DNA from: an uncultured Lachnoclostridium sp.
GTDB taxonomy: Bacteria; Bacillota; Clostridia; Lachnospirales; Lachnospiraceae
Direction: 5' to 3'
NCBI GenBank assembly: GCA_902464595.1
Contig: CABQJX010000056.1
Location: 1 to 17,529, forward strand
DNA length: 17,529 bases
Below are positions 1-6,333 of the stretch, piece by piece; the stretch's first letter is position 1, and the number at the start of each line of letters is the position of its first letter. A model generated the notes under the pieces. The model was not told where the DNA came from. It saw only the letters and a list, made by a program, of their open reading frames with translations, and did no database searches. The translations under genes were made by a program, and so were the position numbers.

Positions 1-802
1 CCGGAGCTACTTCGTTATGCTCTGTTTTTGCAAGAATCCCCAGCTTCCAGAGTTCCTCATTCAGTTCTTCCATATAAGCAGCTACCCTTGGCTTAATTAC
101 CCCAAAGTAATGATCGTCCATTTCCTGTCCCTTGGGCGGCTTTGCACCAAAAAGGGTGCGCCCTGTAAAGCGGAGATCCTTTCTCTGCTCATACATTTCC
201 TTTGTGATCAGGAAATATTCCTGTTCCGGCCCTACTGAGGTACGGACACATTTTACATCCTCATTTCCAAACAAATGAAGGATACGCAGCGCCTGCTTGT
301 TTAAAGCTTCCATAGAGCGGAGAAGCGGTGTTTTCTTATCCAGCGCCTCTCCGCCGTAGGAACAGAATGCTGTAGGAATGCATAAGGTCTTTCCCTTTAT
401 AAATGCATATGAGGTTGGATCCCATGCCGTATATCCCCTTGCCTCAAAGGTAGCCCGAAGGCCTCCAGACGGAAAGGAAGATGCATCCGGTTCTCCCTTA
501 ATCAGTTCCTTCCCTGAAAACTCCATGATCACGCCGCCGTCCGGTGAGGGAGAAATAAAGCTGTCATGCTTTTCTGCCGTTACGCCAGTAAGAGGCTGGA
601 ACCAGTGGGTATAGTGGGTCGCCCCGTTTTCAACTGCCCAGTCCTTCATAGCTGCTGCAACCGCATTTGCCACACTAATATCCAGCTTTGCTCCCTCATC
701 AATGGTTTTTCTCAAAGATCTGTACACATTCGATGACAGTCTTGCCTTCATCACTCTGTCATCAAATACATTGCATCCAAAAAAATCTGATACCTTTTTC
801 AT
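1..802 (-). CDS. glnN: Type III glutamine synthetase, N-terminal part (runs off the left edge)
   Basis: Glutamine synthetase makes glutamine from glutamate, ammonia and ATP in the cytoplasm. The 267 codons visible begin MKKVSDFFGCNVFDD at an ATG (800-802) preceded by a GGAGAGGAG ribosome site. Type III hallmarks are present: THYTHWFQPLTG near residue 60, the GRTLFGAKPPKGQEMDDHYFG block near residue 220, and KTEHNEVAP at the window edge, which opens the active-site segment. Family members have about 700 residues, so roughly the first 40 percent is here and the rest lies outside. The gene has its own promoter and a 180-nt leader with two terminators (listed separately), which suggests expression is set by antitermination when nitrogen is limiting. 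A second, type I enzyme (GlnA) is encoded further right. The family assignment is secure; the nitrogen control is inferred. Confidence 0.95.
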   Translation of the reverse strand, partial: MKKVSDFFGCNVFDDRVMKARLSSNVYRSLRKTIDEGAKLDISVANAVAAAMKDWAVENGATHYTHWFQPLTGVTAEKHDSFISPSPDGGVIMEFSGKELIKGEPDASSFPSGGLRATFEARGYTAWDPTSYAFIKGKTLCIPTAFCSYGGEALDKKTPLLRSMEALNKQALRILHLFGNEDVKCVRTSVGPEQEYFLITKEMYEQRKDLRFTGRTLFGAKPPKGQEMDDHYFGVIKPRVAAYMEELNEELWKLGILAKTEHNEVAP

Positions 803-833
803 AATAACGCTCCTCTCCTACTGCAGAAATTTG

Positions 834-900
834 AAAACAAAAAGGCAAGGTGTCCTTTCACAGCACTTTTTCTATGCCACAAAAGACGTCCTTGCCCTTT
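834..900 (-). terminator. Leader terminator 2 upstream of glnN
   Basis: An 11-bp outer stem (900-890 with 850-840) continues, after a small internal bulge, into a 7-bp inner stem (887-881 with 858-852). A U-rich run at 843-834 follows. The glnN start codon is 32 nt further on. The 5' arm is shared with hexaloop hairpin 2. Confidence 0.8.
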
Positions 901-901
901 G
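880..901 (-). promoter_or_regulatory. ANTAR-type hexaloop hairpin 2 in the glnN leader
   Basis: CAAAGGGC and GTCTTTTG pair over 8 bp (two G-U pairs) and close the six-base loop AAGGAC, again with A at position 1 and G at position 4. Nearly the whole hairpin is made from bases that form the 5' arm of terminator 2, so formation of one prevents the other. This is the usual geometry of an ANTAR-controlled terminator. Confidence 0.7.
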
Positions 902-928
902 GATCAAATTACATTTACTGAAACTTAT

Positions 929-967
929 AAAGAAAAAGCGTCTCTGAGAACTTCATCTCAAAGACGC
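929..967 (-). terminator. Leader terminator 1 upstream of glnN
   Basis: A 12-bp stem (967-956 with 949-938, one G-U pair) encloses the loop TGAAGT and is followed by TTTTTCTTT at 937-929. It sits 20-40 nt after the expected transcription start and before glnN, so it should abort transcription unless hairpin 1 forms. Confidence 0.8.
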
Positions 968-977
968 CCTTGCCTTT
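960..977 (-). promoter_or_regulatory. ANTAR-type hexaloop hairpin 1 in the glnN leader
   Basis: AAAGGC and GTCTTT form a 6-bp stem (one G-U pair) closing the six-base loop AAGGGC. As I recall, ANTAR antiterminators bind hexaloops with A at loop position 1 and G at position 4, and this loop has both. Its 3' half (960-967) is the same stretch that starts the 5' arm of terminator 1, so the two structures exclude each other. The loop is identical to the one in the glutamate synthase leader. Confidence 0.7.
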
Positions 978-986
978 ATGTGTGGG

Positions 987-1015
987 ATAATACACCTTGA
1001 AAAATCATTTGTCAA
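987..1015 (-). promoter_or_regulatory. Promoter of glnN
   Basis: On the minus strand TTGACA (1015-1010) is followed by a 17-nt spacer and TATTAT (992-987), a near-consensus housekeeping promoter. Transcription should start near 980, three or so bases before the first leader hairpin. It lies just downstream of the last gene of the iron operon, and no GC-rich terminator separates the two, so read-through from the iron operon could also enter this leader. Confidence 0.85.
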
Positions 1016-1039
1016 GCATTTCTTTTCCAATTTTTCAAA

Positions 1040-2080
1040 TCAATCTTCATTGAGCAGTTCGCTTTCCAGATCCTGAAGCATCAGATCCAGTGCGGTAATG
1101 CCTCCCTCAGCGGTATACCACACAGCGGGATGAGCCAGATAAACGATGTTTCCGTTCTTGTAGGCGTCAGTGCCCATTACCAGTTCATTCTCCATGATCT
1201 CCTGGGCCAGCTTCGCCCCATCGGTACCAATGGCAGCGTCACGGTCCATAACGAAGATATAATCGGGTGCCTTCTCCACAATGAACTCGAACGAAGCTTC
1301 GTTGCCGTGGGTGGAGGTGTCAATGTTTGCATCCACGCCAATATTCTCAAAACCGATCTCTCGGCCAATCATCGAGCAGCGGCCGTCGTTGCCAAGCACA
1401 TTGAAGCTGCCACTGGTAACCAGTCCCACGATGGCGGTCTTGCCGGCGGCAAATTCGGATAGGGAGGCAAGACGGCCATCGAAGTCAGCCATCAGCTCAT
1501 CTACCTTGTCCTCCAGATCAAACAGGGAGGCAATGGTGGCAGCATTCTGCCGCACACTTTCCACTACGCCAAGCTCGGTATCAGTGGCCAGATAGACCAC
1601 GGGAGCAATCTCGCTGAGGGCGTCGTAAGAGGCGGCAAGACGGCCTCCAATAAAGATAACATCAGGCTCGCAAGCCATCACAGCTTCTAAATCCGCTTCT
1701 TTAATCGTGCCTAAATTGGCCACCTCATCATTCATATAGGACTGAAGATATTCCAAGCTTGTATCCGCAGCCCCAACAACCCGATCCCCCATACCCAGGG
1801 CATCCAAAATGTCCAAAGAAGCCATATCCAAAATGGCAATGCGCTGTGGATCGTAGGGCGCCTTAAGTTCCACCGTCTCCTTCTTGGCATTGAGGCTGGT
1901 AATGGTTACGGTATCTTTCGTCTCGCTGTTTGCGGCCTCACTGCTTTTGCTGACAGTATCACTGCTTCCGGATGCGATGGCACTTCCATCAGAAGCGCTG
2001 CCATTTTGGGCAGAGCAGGCCATAAGGCTCAGGGCCAAAACACCGGCCAGCATAAACGAGAGTGTTTTTTTCAAATTCAT
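1040..2080 (-). CDS. yclQ: Siderophore-binding lipoprotein of an iron ABC transporter (YclQ/CeuE type)
   Basis: This is the 346-residue extracellular receptor that captures a ferric siderophore and hands it to the permease pair encoded upstream. The N-terminus is a lipoprotein signal: basic MNLKK, a hydrophobic core, then the lipobox LMAC with Cys22 as the lipidation site. A Ser/Ala/Asn-rich linker (residues 23-55) leads to a periplasmic-binding-protein fold of the PF01497 type, with segments such as PQRIAILDMASLDILDALGMGDRVVGAA and EPDVIFIGGR. The ATG has a GGAG site. It is the last of four co-directional genes ordered permease, permease, ATPase, binding protein, the order of Bacillus subtilis yclNOPQ (petrobactin uptake). 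The exact ligand cannot be read from the sequence. Confidence 0.9.
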   Translation of the reverse strand: MNLKKTLSFMLAGVLALSLMACSAQNGSASDGSAIASGSSDTVSKSSEAANSETKDTVTITSLNAKKETVELKAPYDPQRIAILDMASLDILDALGMGDRVVGAADTSLEYLQSYMNDEVANLGTIKEADLEAVMACEPDVIFIGGRLAASYDALSEIAPVVYLATDTELGVVESVRQNAATIASLFDLEDKVDELMADFDGRLASLSEFAAGKTAIVGLVTSGSFNVLGNDGRCSMIGREIGFENIGVDANIDTSTHGNEASFEFIVEKAPDYIFVMDRDAAIGTDGAKLAQEIMENELVMGTDAYKNGNIVYLAHPAVWYTAEGGITALDLMLQDLESELLNED

Positions 2081-2120
2081 GGTTTGATTCTCCTTTTCTA
2101 AAAAGTACTGAAAATGATAG

Positions 2121-2873
2121 TTAATAATAGATGGACAGCGGTTTTCCCGAAATTCTCAAAATTTCAAAGTCAACCTGATAGATCTCTGACAGATTCTCTT
2201 TTGTCATTACCTCCTCTACCGTGCCGAATTTTGCGATTTTTCCGTCCTTGAATGCGCAGATATAATCGGAATAGAATGCCGCATAGTTGATCTCATGCAG
2301 CACCAAAATCACCGTCTTCCCCAGCTCGTCGCAGAGACGACGGACAGTTTTCATCATATTGGTGGCATGATAAATATCCAGGTTATTGGTCGGCTCGTCC
2401 AAAAGGACATACTCGGTATCCTGGGCAATGACCATAGCAATCAAAGCCCGCTGCCGCTGGCCTCCGGAAAGCTCATCAATGAAACGATCCTGCAGCTCCT
2501 GAAGCTCCATATAGTCAATAGCACGGTCGATGATTTCCTGGTCATCGGGGGTAAGACGATTGCCAGAATAAGGGAACCGGCCAAAGCTTACCAGCTCACG
2601 CACAGTCAGCTTCATCTGTATATTATTGCTCTGAGTCAGAATGGCAAGGCGTTTGGAAAGTTCCTTGCTTTTCCACTTTCCAATGTCTTTTCCTTCAAAG
2701 TCTACCAAGCCGCTGTCATGGGCAATCAGTCGGGAAATCATGCCCATAACTGTGGACTTGCCTGCACCGTTGGGACCAATAAGGGAGATTACCTTTCCCT
2801 TGGGAATGGAAAAGGTCACACTGTCTACCACGGTTTTTCCGTCATATTGTTTTGTCAGCTCCTGTATATGCAT
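2121..2873 (-). CDS. yclP: ATPase of the iron-siderophore ABC transporter (YclP type)
   Basis: This is the cytoplasmic ATP-hydrolysing subunit that drives siderophore import, about 250 residues. Walker A is GPNGAGKST (about residues 33-41), the signature is LSGGQ (about 135-139), and Walker B is YVLLDEPT (about 155-162). A switch histidine follows in VLHEIN. The reading frame also has an in-frame GTG two codons upstream that overlaps the stop of the permease gene (GTGA). I prefer the ATG at 2871-2873 because the AAGAAGGTG ribosome site sits 5 nt before it. Tight coupling to the permease genes supports a single transporter. All catalytic motifs are intact. Confidence 0.93.
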   Translation of the reverse strand: MHIQELTKQYDGKTVVDSVTFSIPKGKVISLIGPNGAGKSTVMGMISRLIAHDSGLVDFEGKDIGKWKSKELSKRLAILTQSNNIQMKLTVRELVSFGRFPYSGNRLTPDDQEIIDRAIDYMELQELQDRFIDELSGGQRQRALIAMVIAQDTEYVLLDEPTNNLDIYHATNMMKTVRRLCDELGKTVILVLHEINYAAFYSDYICAFKDGKIAKFGTVEEVMTKENLSEIYQVDFEILRISGKPLSIYY

Positions 2874-2875
2874 GA

Positions 2876-3853
2876 TCACACCTTCTTTCTTGTCAAAATG
2901 AGATAAAGAAAATACAAGCCGCCGCCCACAGTAATGAATACGCTTACCGGCACAGCATAAGAATACACATGCTCTACGATGAGCTGTCCGCCCACCAGAA
3001 CGATCATGCCGAACAAAACCGACCCCAGCACAAGCTGGGTATGGCGAAAGGTTTTAAGCATTTGACGGGACAGGTTGGCGATAATGAGTCCCAGAAATGA
3101 GATGGGACCCACCATAGCGGTAGCAACGGCAATGCAAAGAGTTACGCCCAGCAATAGGCGGCGAACACAGCGGTCATAGTCCACACCCAGATTGACAGCC
3201 TGCTCTTTGCCCAGAGTCAGTACGTCTAAAAGGGCCAGCTCCCTGCGCAGCGCAAAAATGACGCCTGCCAGCAGAATAAGCGACAAGCCTATGATTTCCG
3301 AATTGATATTGCTGAAGCTTGCAACCAGGGTATTTAACAGGCTGTCATATTCATTCGGATCCATCACTCTGGTAAGTGTTGTCTGAATGCTTCCAAAAAA
3401 GGAGGTCAGGACAGTGCCCACCAGCAGCACATAAAGTACATTGTGTTTTGTCTTTTTAAACATCCAGTTATATATCACTGTGGCTGCAATACCCATAAGG
3501 ACAACATCCACGGCGAAAGAATAATTGGCATTGGAGGCCAATACGCTGGAAGAACCCAGAAAAAATACCACAGCTGTGTGGATAAGAGTATAAAGTGAGT
3601 TCATGCCCAGCAGGCAGGGTGTTACAATGGTATTATTGATAATTGATTGAAATACCAGTGATGCCCCACCAATGGAAAAAGCCGTAATGAGCATAGCAAT
3701 AAGCTTCGGAGCACGGAGCTTCATGGCATAGGCAAACAGTTTGGGATTGGAGAAGTTTACTTCTGCCAGCATATATCCGGCTGAACACAGAAGAACGAAT
3801 GCCGCCAGAAACATAAGTTTGCGCTGGTTAGAGCGCATCGCAGCAGTATTCAC
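2876..3853 (-). CDS. yclO: Iron-siderophore ABC transporter permease 2 (YclO/FatC/CeuC type)
   Basis: A 325-residue FecCD-family inner-membrane permease with about nine hydrophobic segments. It contains the conserved cytoplasmic block MVGPISFLGLIIANLSRQM, which contacts the ATPase in this family. It starts with a GTG at 3851-3853 overlapping the stop of permease 1. AAAGGAGG lies 9 nt upstream, so GTG is better supported than the ATG five codons later. That ribosome site lies inside the 3' tail of permease 1, which fits translational coupling. It pairs with the other permease to form the heterodimeric channel. Confidence 0.9.
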   Translation of the reverse strand: MNTAAMRSNQRKLMFLAAFVLLCSAGYMLAEVNFSNPKLFAYAMKLRAPKLIAMLITAFSIGGASLVFQSIINNTIVTPCLLGMNSLYTLIHTAVVFFLGSSSVLASNANYSFAVDVVLMGIAATVIYNWMFKKTKHNVLYVLLVGTVLTSFFGSIQTTLTRVMDPNEYDSLLNTLVASFSNINSEIIGLSLILLAGVIFALRRELALLDVLTLGKEQAVNLGVDYDRCVRRLLLGVTLCIAVATAMVGPISFLGLIIANLSRQMLKTFRHTQLVLGSVLFGMIVLVGGQLIVEHVYSYAVPVSVFITVGGGLYFLYLILTRKKV

Positions 3854-4890
3854 TTGTTCGTGCCTCCTTTCAAATCCGGCAGGATGGAGCAGCAGTCTGT
3901 TCCGAATCCTCCAAAGCGAAGAGCCTTTCGCCCATTTCTGAGCCGGTAAAACAGCAGTGCAATAAAAATCAGGCTTCCAAGAATGCCAACAATCAATTCA
4001 ATGGGCAGCTCATAGGGATATATAGCCACTCGCCCGATTATATCGCATATCAGCACAAAAAGAGCGCCAAACAAAGCGGTATCAACCAAAGTTCCACGGA
4101 TTTTGTCACCTTTATACATCGTTACCACATTGGGCACAATCAAGCCGATGTAGGATATCGCACCAACTACAACTACAATACTGGCTGTAATCATGGCTGT
4201 GATGGTCAGCCCCATAAACAGCACCACATTATAAGGAACACCCAGATTTCTGGAGAAATCCTTTCCTAACCCCACAATGTTAAAATGATTTGCAAAGACA
4301 AAGGCCAAAATAACCAGTGGAACCGTCATCCAGACGATTTCATACCTCCCCTTAATAACAAGAGAAAAATGCCCCACAAGCCAAGAGGATAACGCCTGTG
4401 TCATCTCATACTTAAACGCCAGATAATTGGTAATGCCGCCAATGACATTGCCGAACATAATACCAATTAAGGGAACCATAACCACATCCTTAAACGGAAT
4501 ACGCTGGATAAACCAGACAAAAATCCAGGTTCCCAGGATTGCCGCAGCAAAAGCAAAGAGGGCTCTGCTCCATAGTGTAGATGTGGGCATAAAAAGCAGC
4601 GCCAGCAGAATTCCAAACTGTGCCGATGAGATGGTGGCGCCGGTTGTAGGCGACACAAATTTATTGCTGCACAGCTGCTGCATAATAAGTCCCGCTACGC
4701 TCATACCGATACCGGTACATAAAATTGCCAGAAGCCGAGGCAGCCGGGAAACTAAAAATATCTCCCACAAATGCAGATTTCCTGAAAGGAGCTCTTGCGG
4801 CGGCATATCAATCACACCCACAAAAAGCGAAATAACAGATATGACCAGCAACAGAGCTGCAAGTACGAGTGTTGAGCGATACTGTCTGAT
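3850..4890 (-). CDS. yclN: Iron-siderophore ABC transporter permease 1 (YclN/FatD/CeuB type); start codon unusual
   Basis: A FecCD-family permease. Family blocks are clear: RLPRLLAILCTGIGMSVAGLIMQQ, CSNKFVSPTTGAT, and VVGAISYIGLIVPNVV near the ATPase contact. The first in-frame standard start is TTG at 4849-4851, but it would remove half of the first membrane helix. The frame is open further upstream, giving IRQYRSTLVLAALLLVIS, typical of this family. A GGAG site lies exactly 8 nt before an ATC codon at 4888-4890, which I take as the position of the native start. The ATG that directly touches GGAG is out of frame. The 3' end codes for an extra tail that carries the ribosome site of the next gene. 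Product certain, start uncertain. Confidence 0.85.
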   Translation of the reverse strand: MRQYRSTLVLAALLLVISVISLFVGVIDMPPQELLSGNLHLWEIFLVSRLPRLLAILCTGIGMSVAGLIMQQLCSNKFVSPTTGATISSAQFGILLALLFMPTSTLWSRALFAFAAAILGTWIFVWFIQRIPFKDVVMVPLIGIMFGNVIGGITNYLAFKYEMTQALSSWLVGHFSLVIKGRYEIVWMTVPLVILAFVFANHFNIVGLGKDFSRNLGVPYNVVLFMGLTITAMITASIVVVVGAISYIGLIVPNVVTMYKGDKIRGTLVDTALFGALFVLICDIIGRVAIYPYELPIELIVGILGSLIFIALLFYRLRNGRKALRFGGFGTDCCSILPDLKGGTNK

Positions 4891-4994
4891 ACGATCATCT
4901 CCTTTCGTAGTTAGAATAGACTAACTGTTTCGTAAATAAAAAACGCATGCGGCATTCGGTACAAGAGTTGTCTTTTGTCGTGCGTTGCGTCTGC

Positions 4995-5023
4995 ATTATA
5001 ACATGCAAGTTAGTTATATGCAA
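4995..5023 (-). promoter_or_regulatory. Promoter and likely operator of the iron transporter operon
   Basis: On the minus strand TTGCAT (5023-5018), a 17-nt spacer and TATAAT (5000-4995) form a good promoter. An imperfect dyad, AGTT...AACT over 14 nt (5025-5012), overlaps the -35 box. TTGCAT is repeated 15 nt later (5008-5003) inside the spacer. Such an arrangement suits an iron-responsive repressor of the Fur or DtxR kind, but no exact known box is visible. About 100 nt of leader separate it from the first permease. Confidence 0.6.
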
Positions 5024-5104
5024 CTGACAAAAAGAACGAATTTGGGTCAGGAGCGCAAGATAAATTTCAGTTATTATTGATACCACATTCTTTTGCATCG
5101 GCTC

Positions 5105-5133
5105 TTGACAAACCTTACCATCCGCTGTATAAA
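5105..5133 (+). promoter_or_regulatory. Promoter of the glutamate synthase-glnA operon
   Basis: TTGACA (5105-5110), a 17-nt spacer and TATAAA (5128-5133) match the housekeeping consensus closely. Transcription should begin near 5139-5141, so the RNA starts almost directly with the hexaloop hairpin at 5142. It diverges from the iron operon promoter about 80 nt away. Confidence 0.88.
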
Positions 5134-5141
5134 TAGTGATT

Positions 5142-5159
5142 ATGAGCAAGGGCGTTCAT
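5142..5159 (+). promoter_or_regulatory. ANTAR-type hexaloop hairpin in the glutamate synthase leader
   Basis: ATGAGC and GTTCAT form a 6-bp stem (one G-U pair) around the loop AAGGGC, with A at loop position 1 and G at position 4. The loop is identical to hairpin 1 of the glnN leader. Bases 5145-5159 are also the start of the terminator 5' arm, so hairpin and terminator are alternatives. Confidence 0.72.
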
Positions 5160-5213
5160 TTTTACAGCAGAATTATCTCTGCCTTAAAAATGGACGCCTT
5201 TGCTTTTTTATTT
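5145..5213 (+). terminator. Leader terminator of the glutamate synthase operon
   Basis: A 20-bp stem (5145-5164 with 5185-5204, a few G-U pairs) is followed by TTTTTT then ATTTATTTT. The start codon of the first gene is at 5239, so this is an attenuator and not the end of an upstream gene. Its 5' arm is shared with the AAGGGC hexaloop hairpin. Confidence 0.88.
5167..5182 (+). promoter_or_regulatory. Second six-base-loop hairpin inside the terminator loop
   Basis: GCAGA and TCTGC form a perfect 5-bp stem around the loop ATTATC. It lies 7 nt after the first hexaloop hairpin and can form together with it. ANTAR proteins usually bind two hexaloops in tandem, so this may be the partner. However, the loop has A rather than G at position 4, which weakens the match. 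Confidence 0.4.
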
Positions 5214-5238
5214 ATTTTGAGAGGAAGGTGTAATATCT

Positions 5239-6333
5239 ATGAAGATTGAAGGTCAGGTAAGGATTCCTTCTGGCTGTGCAATTTCAGCGGTAATTTCCAA
5301 AGACGGAAACAGAATGTCCGGTGAAATGATCACAAATTCCATGAAGCCTATGCACGACCGTTCCAACGGACTGGGCGGCGGCTTTGCCGGTTATGGCATT
5401 TATCCTGAATATAAAGATTTCTATGCATTACATATGTTTTTTGATTCCCGCGATACAAGGAAAAAATGCGAATCCTTCTTAAAAGAACAGTTTGAAATCG
5501 TACAGTCCGAGATTATTCCGACCCGTAAGCTTCCAGCAATTACAGATGAGCCTATTATATGGAGATATTTCGTTACTCCGCTAAAATCCGTTCTGGCCTC
5601 CCTTCAGTTGGACGAAAAAGCGTTTGTTGCACAAACTGTTATGAAAATTAATGCCGAACTGTCTGGCGTCTATGTATTTTCCAGCGGCAAAAATATGGGG
5701 ACCTTCAAGGCAGTGGGCTTTCCGGAAGATGTTGGGGTCTTTTACAGGCTGGAAGAATATGAAGGCTACTCATGGACGGCTCATGGACGTTACCCGACCA
5801 ATACGCCAGGCTGGTGGGGCGGTGCGCACCCGTTTACACTGCTTGACTACTCCATTGTACACAACGGAGAAATCTCTTCCTATGATGCCAACCGCAGATT
5901 TATCGAAATGTTCGGCTATAAATGTACGCTTCAGACCGACACAGAAGTAATTACCTATATTATGGATTATCTGCTCCGTGTGCAGGGACTGACTCTCGGC
6001 GAAGCCGCAAGCGTCATTGCAGCACCATTTTGGAGTACCATTGCTTCCAAAACAGATCTGGAAGACCAGAAGAAACACACCTATCTGAGAACCATGTTTT
6101 CCAGCCTGCTGATTACCGGTCCTTTCTCCATTGTTTTCGGTTTTCAAGGCGGGCTGATGGCTCTCAACGACCGTCTGAAGCTCCGTTCCATGGTAATCGG
6201 CGAAAAAGACGACAAAATTTTCATTGCCAGTGAGGAAGCCGCCATCCGGACTATGGAGCCAGATGCAGAAGCTATCTGGTCTCCTGCCGGCGGGGAGCCT
6301 GTCATTGTAAAAGTAAAGGAAGGTGCATATTAA
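5239..6333 (+). CDS. Glutamate synthase, glutamine amidotransferase subunit (class II, COG0067-like)
   Basis: It releases ammonia from glutamine for glutamate synthesis. Class II (Ntn-type) amidotransferase signs are PSGCAISAVIS near the N-terminus, HGRYPTNT (about residues 182-189), HNGEIS (208-213) and the following DTEVI. The nucleophile is probably Cys13, so a 12-residue leader would have to be removed to expose it. The 364-residue protein matches only the amidotransferase domain of the large bacterial GltB. The other domains follow as separate genes, the layout known from archaea, Thermotoga and rhizobial glxBCD. GAGAGGAAGGTG precedes the ATG. Its TAA overlaps the next ATG by one base. 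Confidence 0.9.
   Translation: MKIEGQVRIPSGCAISAVISKDGNRMSGEMITNSMKPMHDRSNGLGGGFAGYGIYPEYKDFYALHMFFDSRDTRKKCESFLKEQFEIVQSEIIPTRKLPAITDEPIIWRYFVTPLKSVLASLQLDEKAFVAQTVMKINAELSGVYVFSSGKNMGTFKAVGFPEDVGVFYRLEEYEGYSWTAHGRYPTNTPGWWGGAHPFTLLDYSIVHNGEISSYDANRRFIEMFGYKCTLQTDTEVITYIMDYLLRVQGLTLGEAASVIAAPFWSTIASKTDLEDQKKHTYLRTMFSSLLITGPFSIVFGFQGGLMALNDRLKLRSMVIGEKDDKIFIASEEAAIRTMEPDAEAIWSPAGGEPVIVKVKEGAY

Noticed and set aside
850..861. A third A1/G4 hexaloop (GTG, AAAGGA, CAC) in the glnN leader
   Set aside because: The stem has only 3 bp and lies inside the 3' arm of terminator 2, so it is too weak to call.
702..947. Plus-strand open frame of 81 codons over the glnN start and leader
   Set aside because: It lies opposite the glnN coding start and its terminators, and has no ribosome site or recognisable product.
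1000..1035. TTGAAAAAT / ATTTTTCAA inverted repeat after the iron operon as its terminator
   Set aside because: The stem is almost pure A/T and has no T-run beyond it in the right place. It overlaps the glnN promoter spacer.
4895..5149. Minus-strand open frame of 84 codons between the iron operon and the glutamate synthase operon
   Set aside because: It covers the iron promoter, its -10 box and the leader of the other operon, has no ribosome site and shows no family-like sequence. The interval is explained by two divergent promoters.
963..5207. Direct repeat GACGCC(C/T)TTGC(C/T)TTT at 963-977 and 5193-5207 flanking the iron operon, like attachment sites
   Set aside because: Both copies are arms of the regulatory hairpins of two leaders, and the resemblance follows from the shared antiterminator site. 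No integrase is present.
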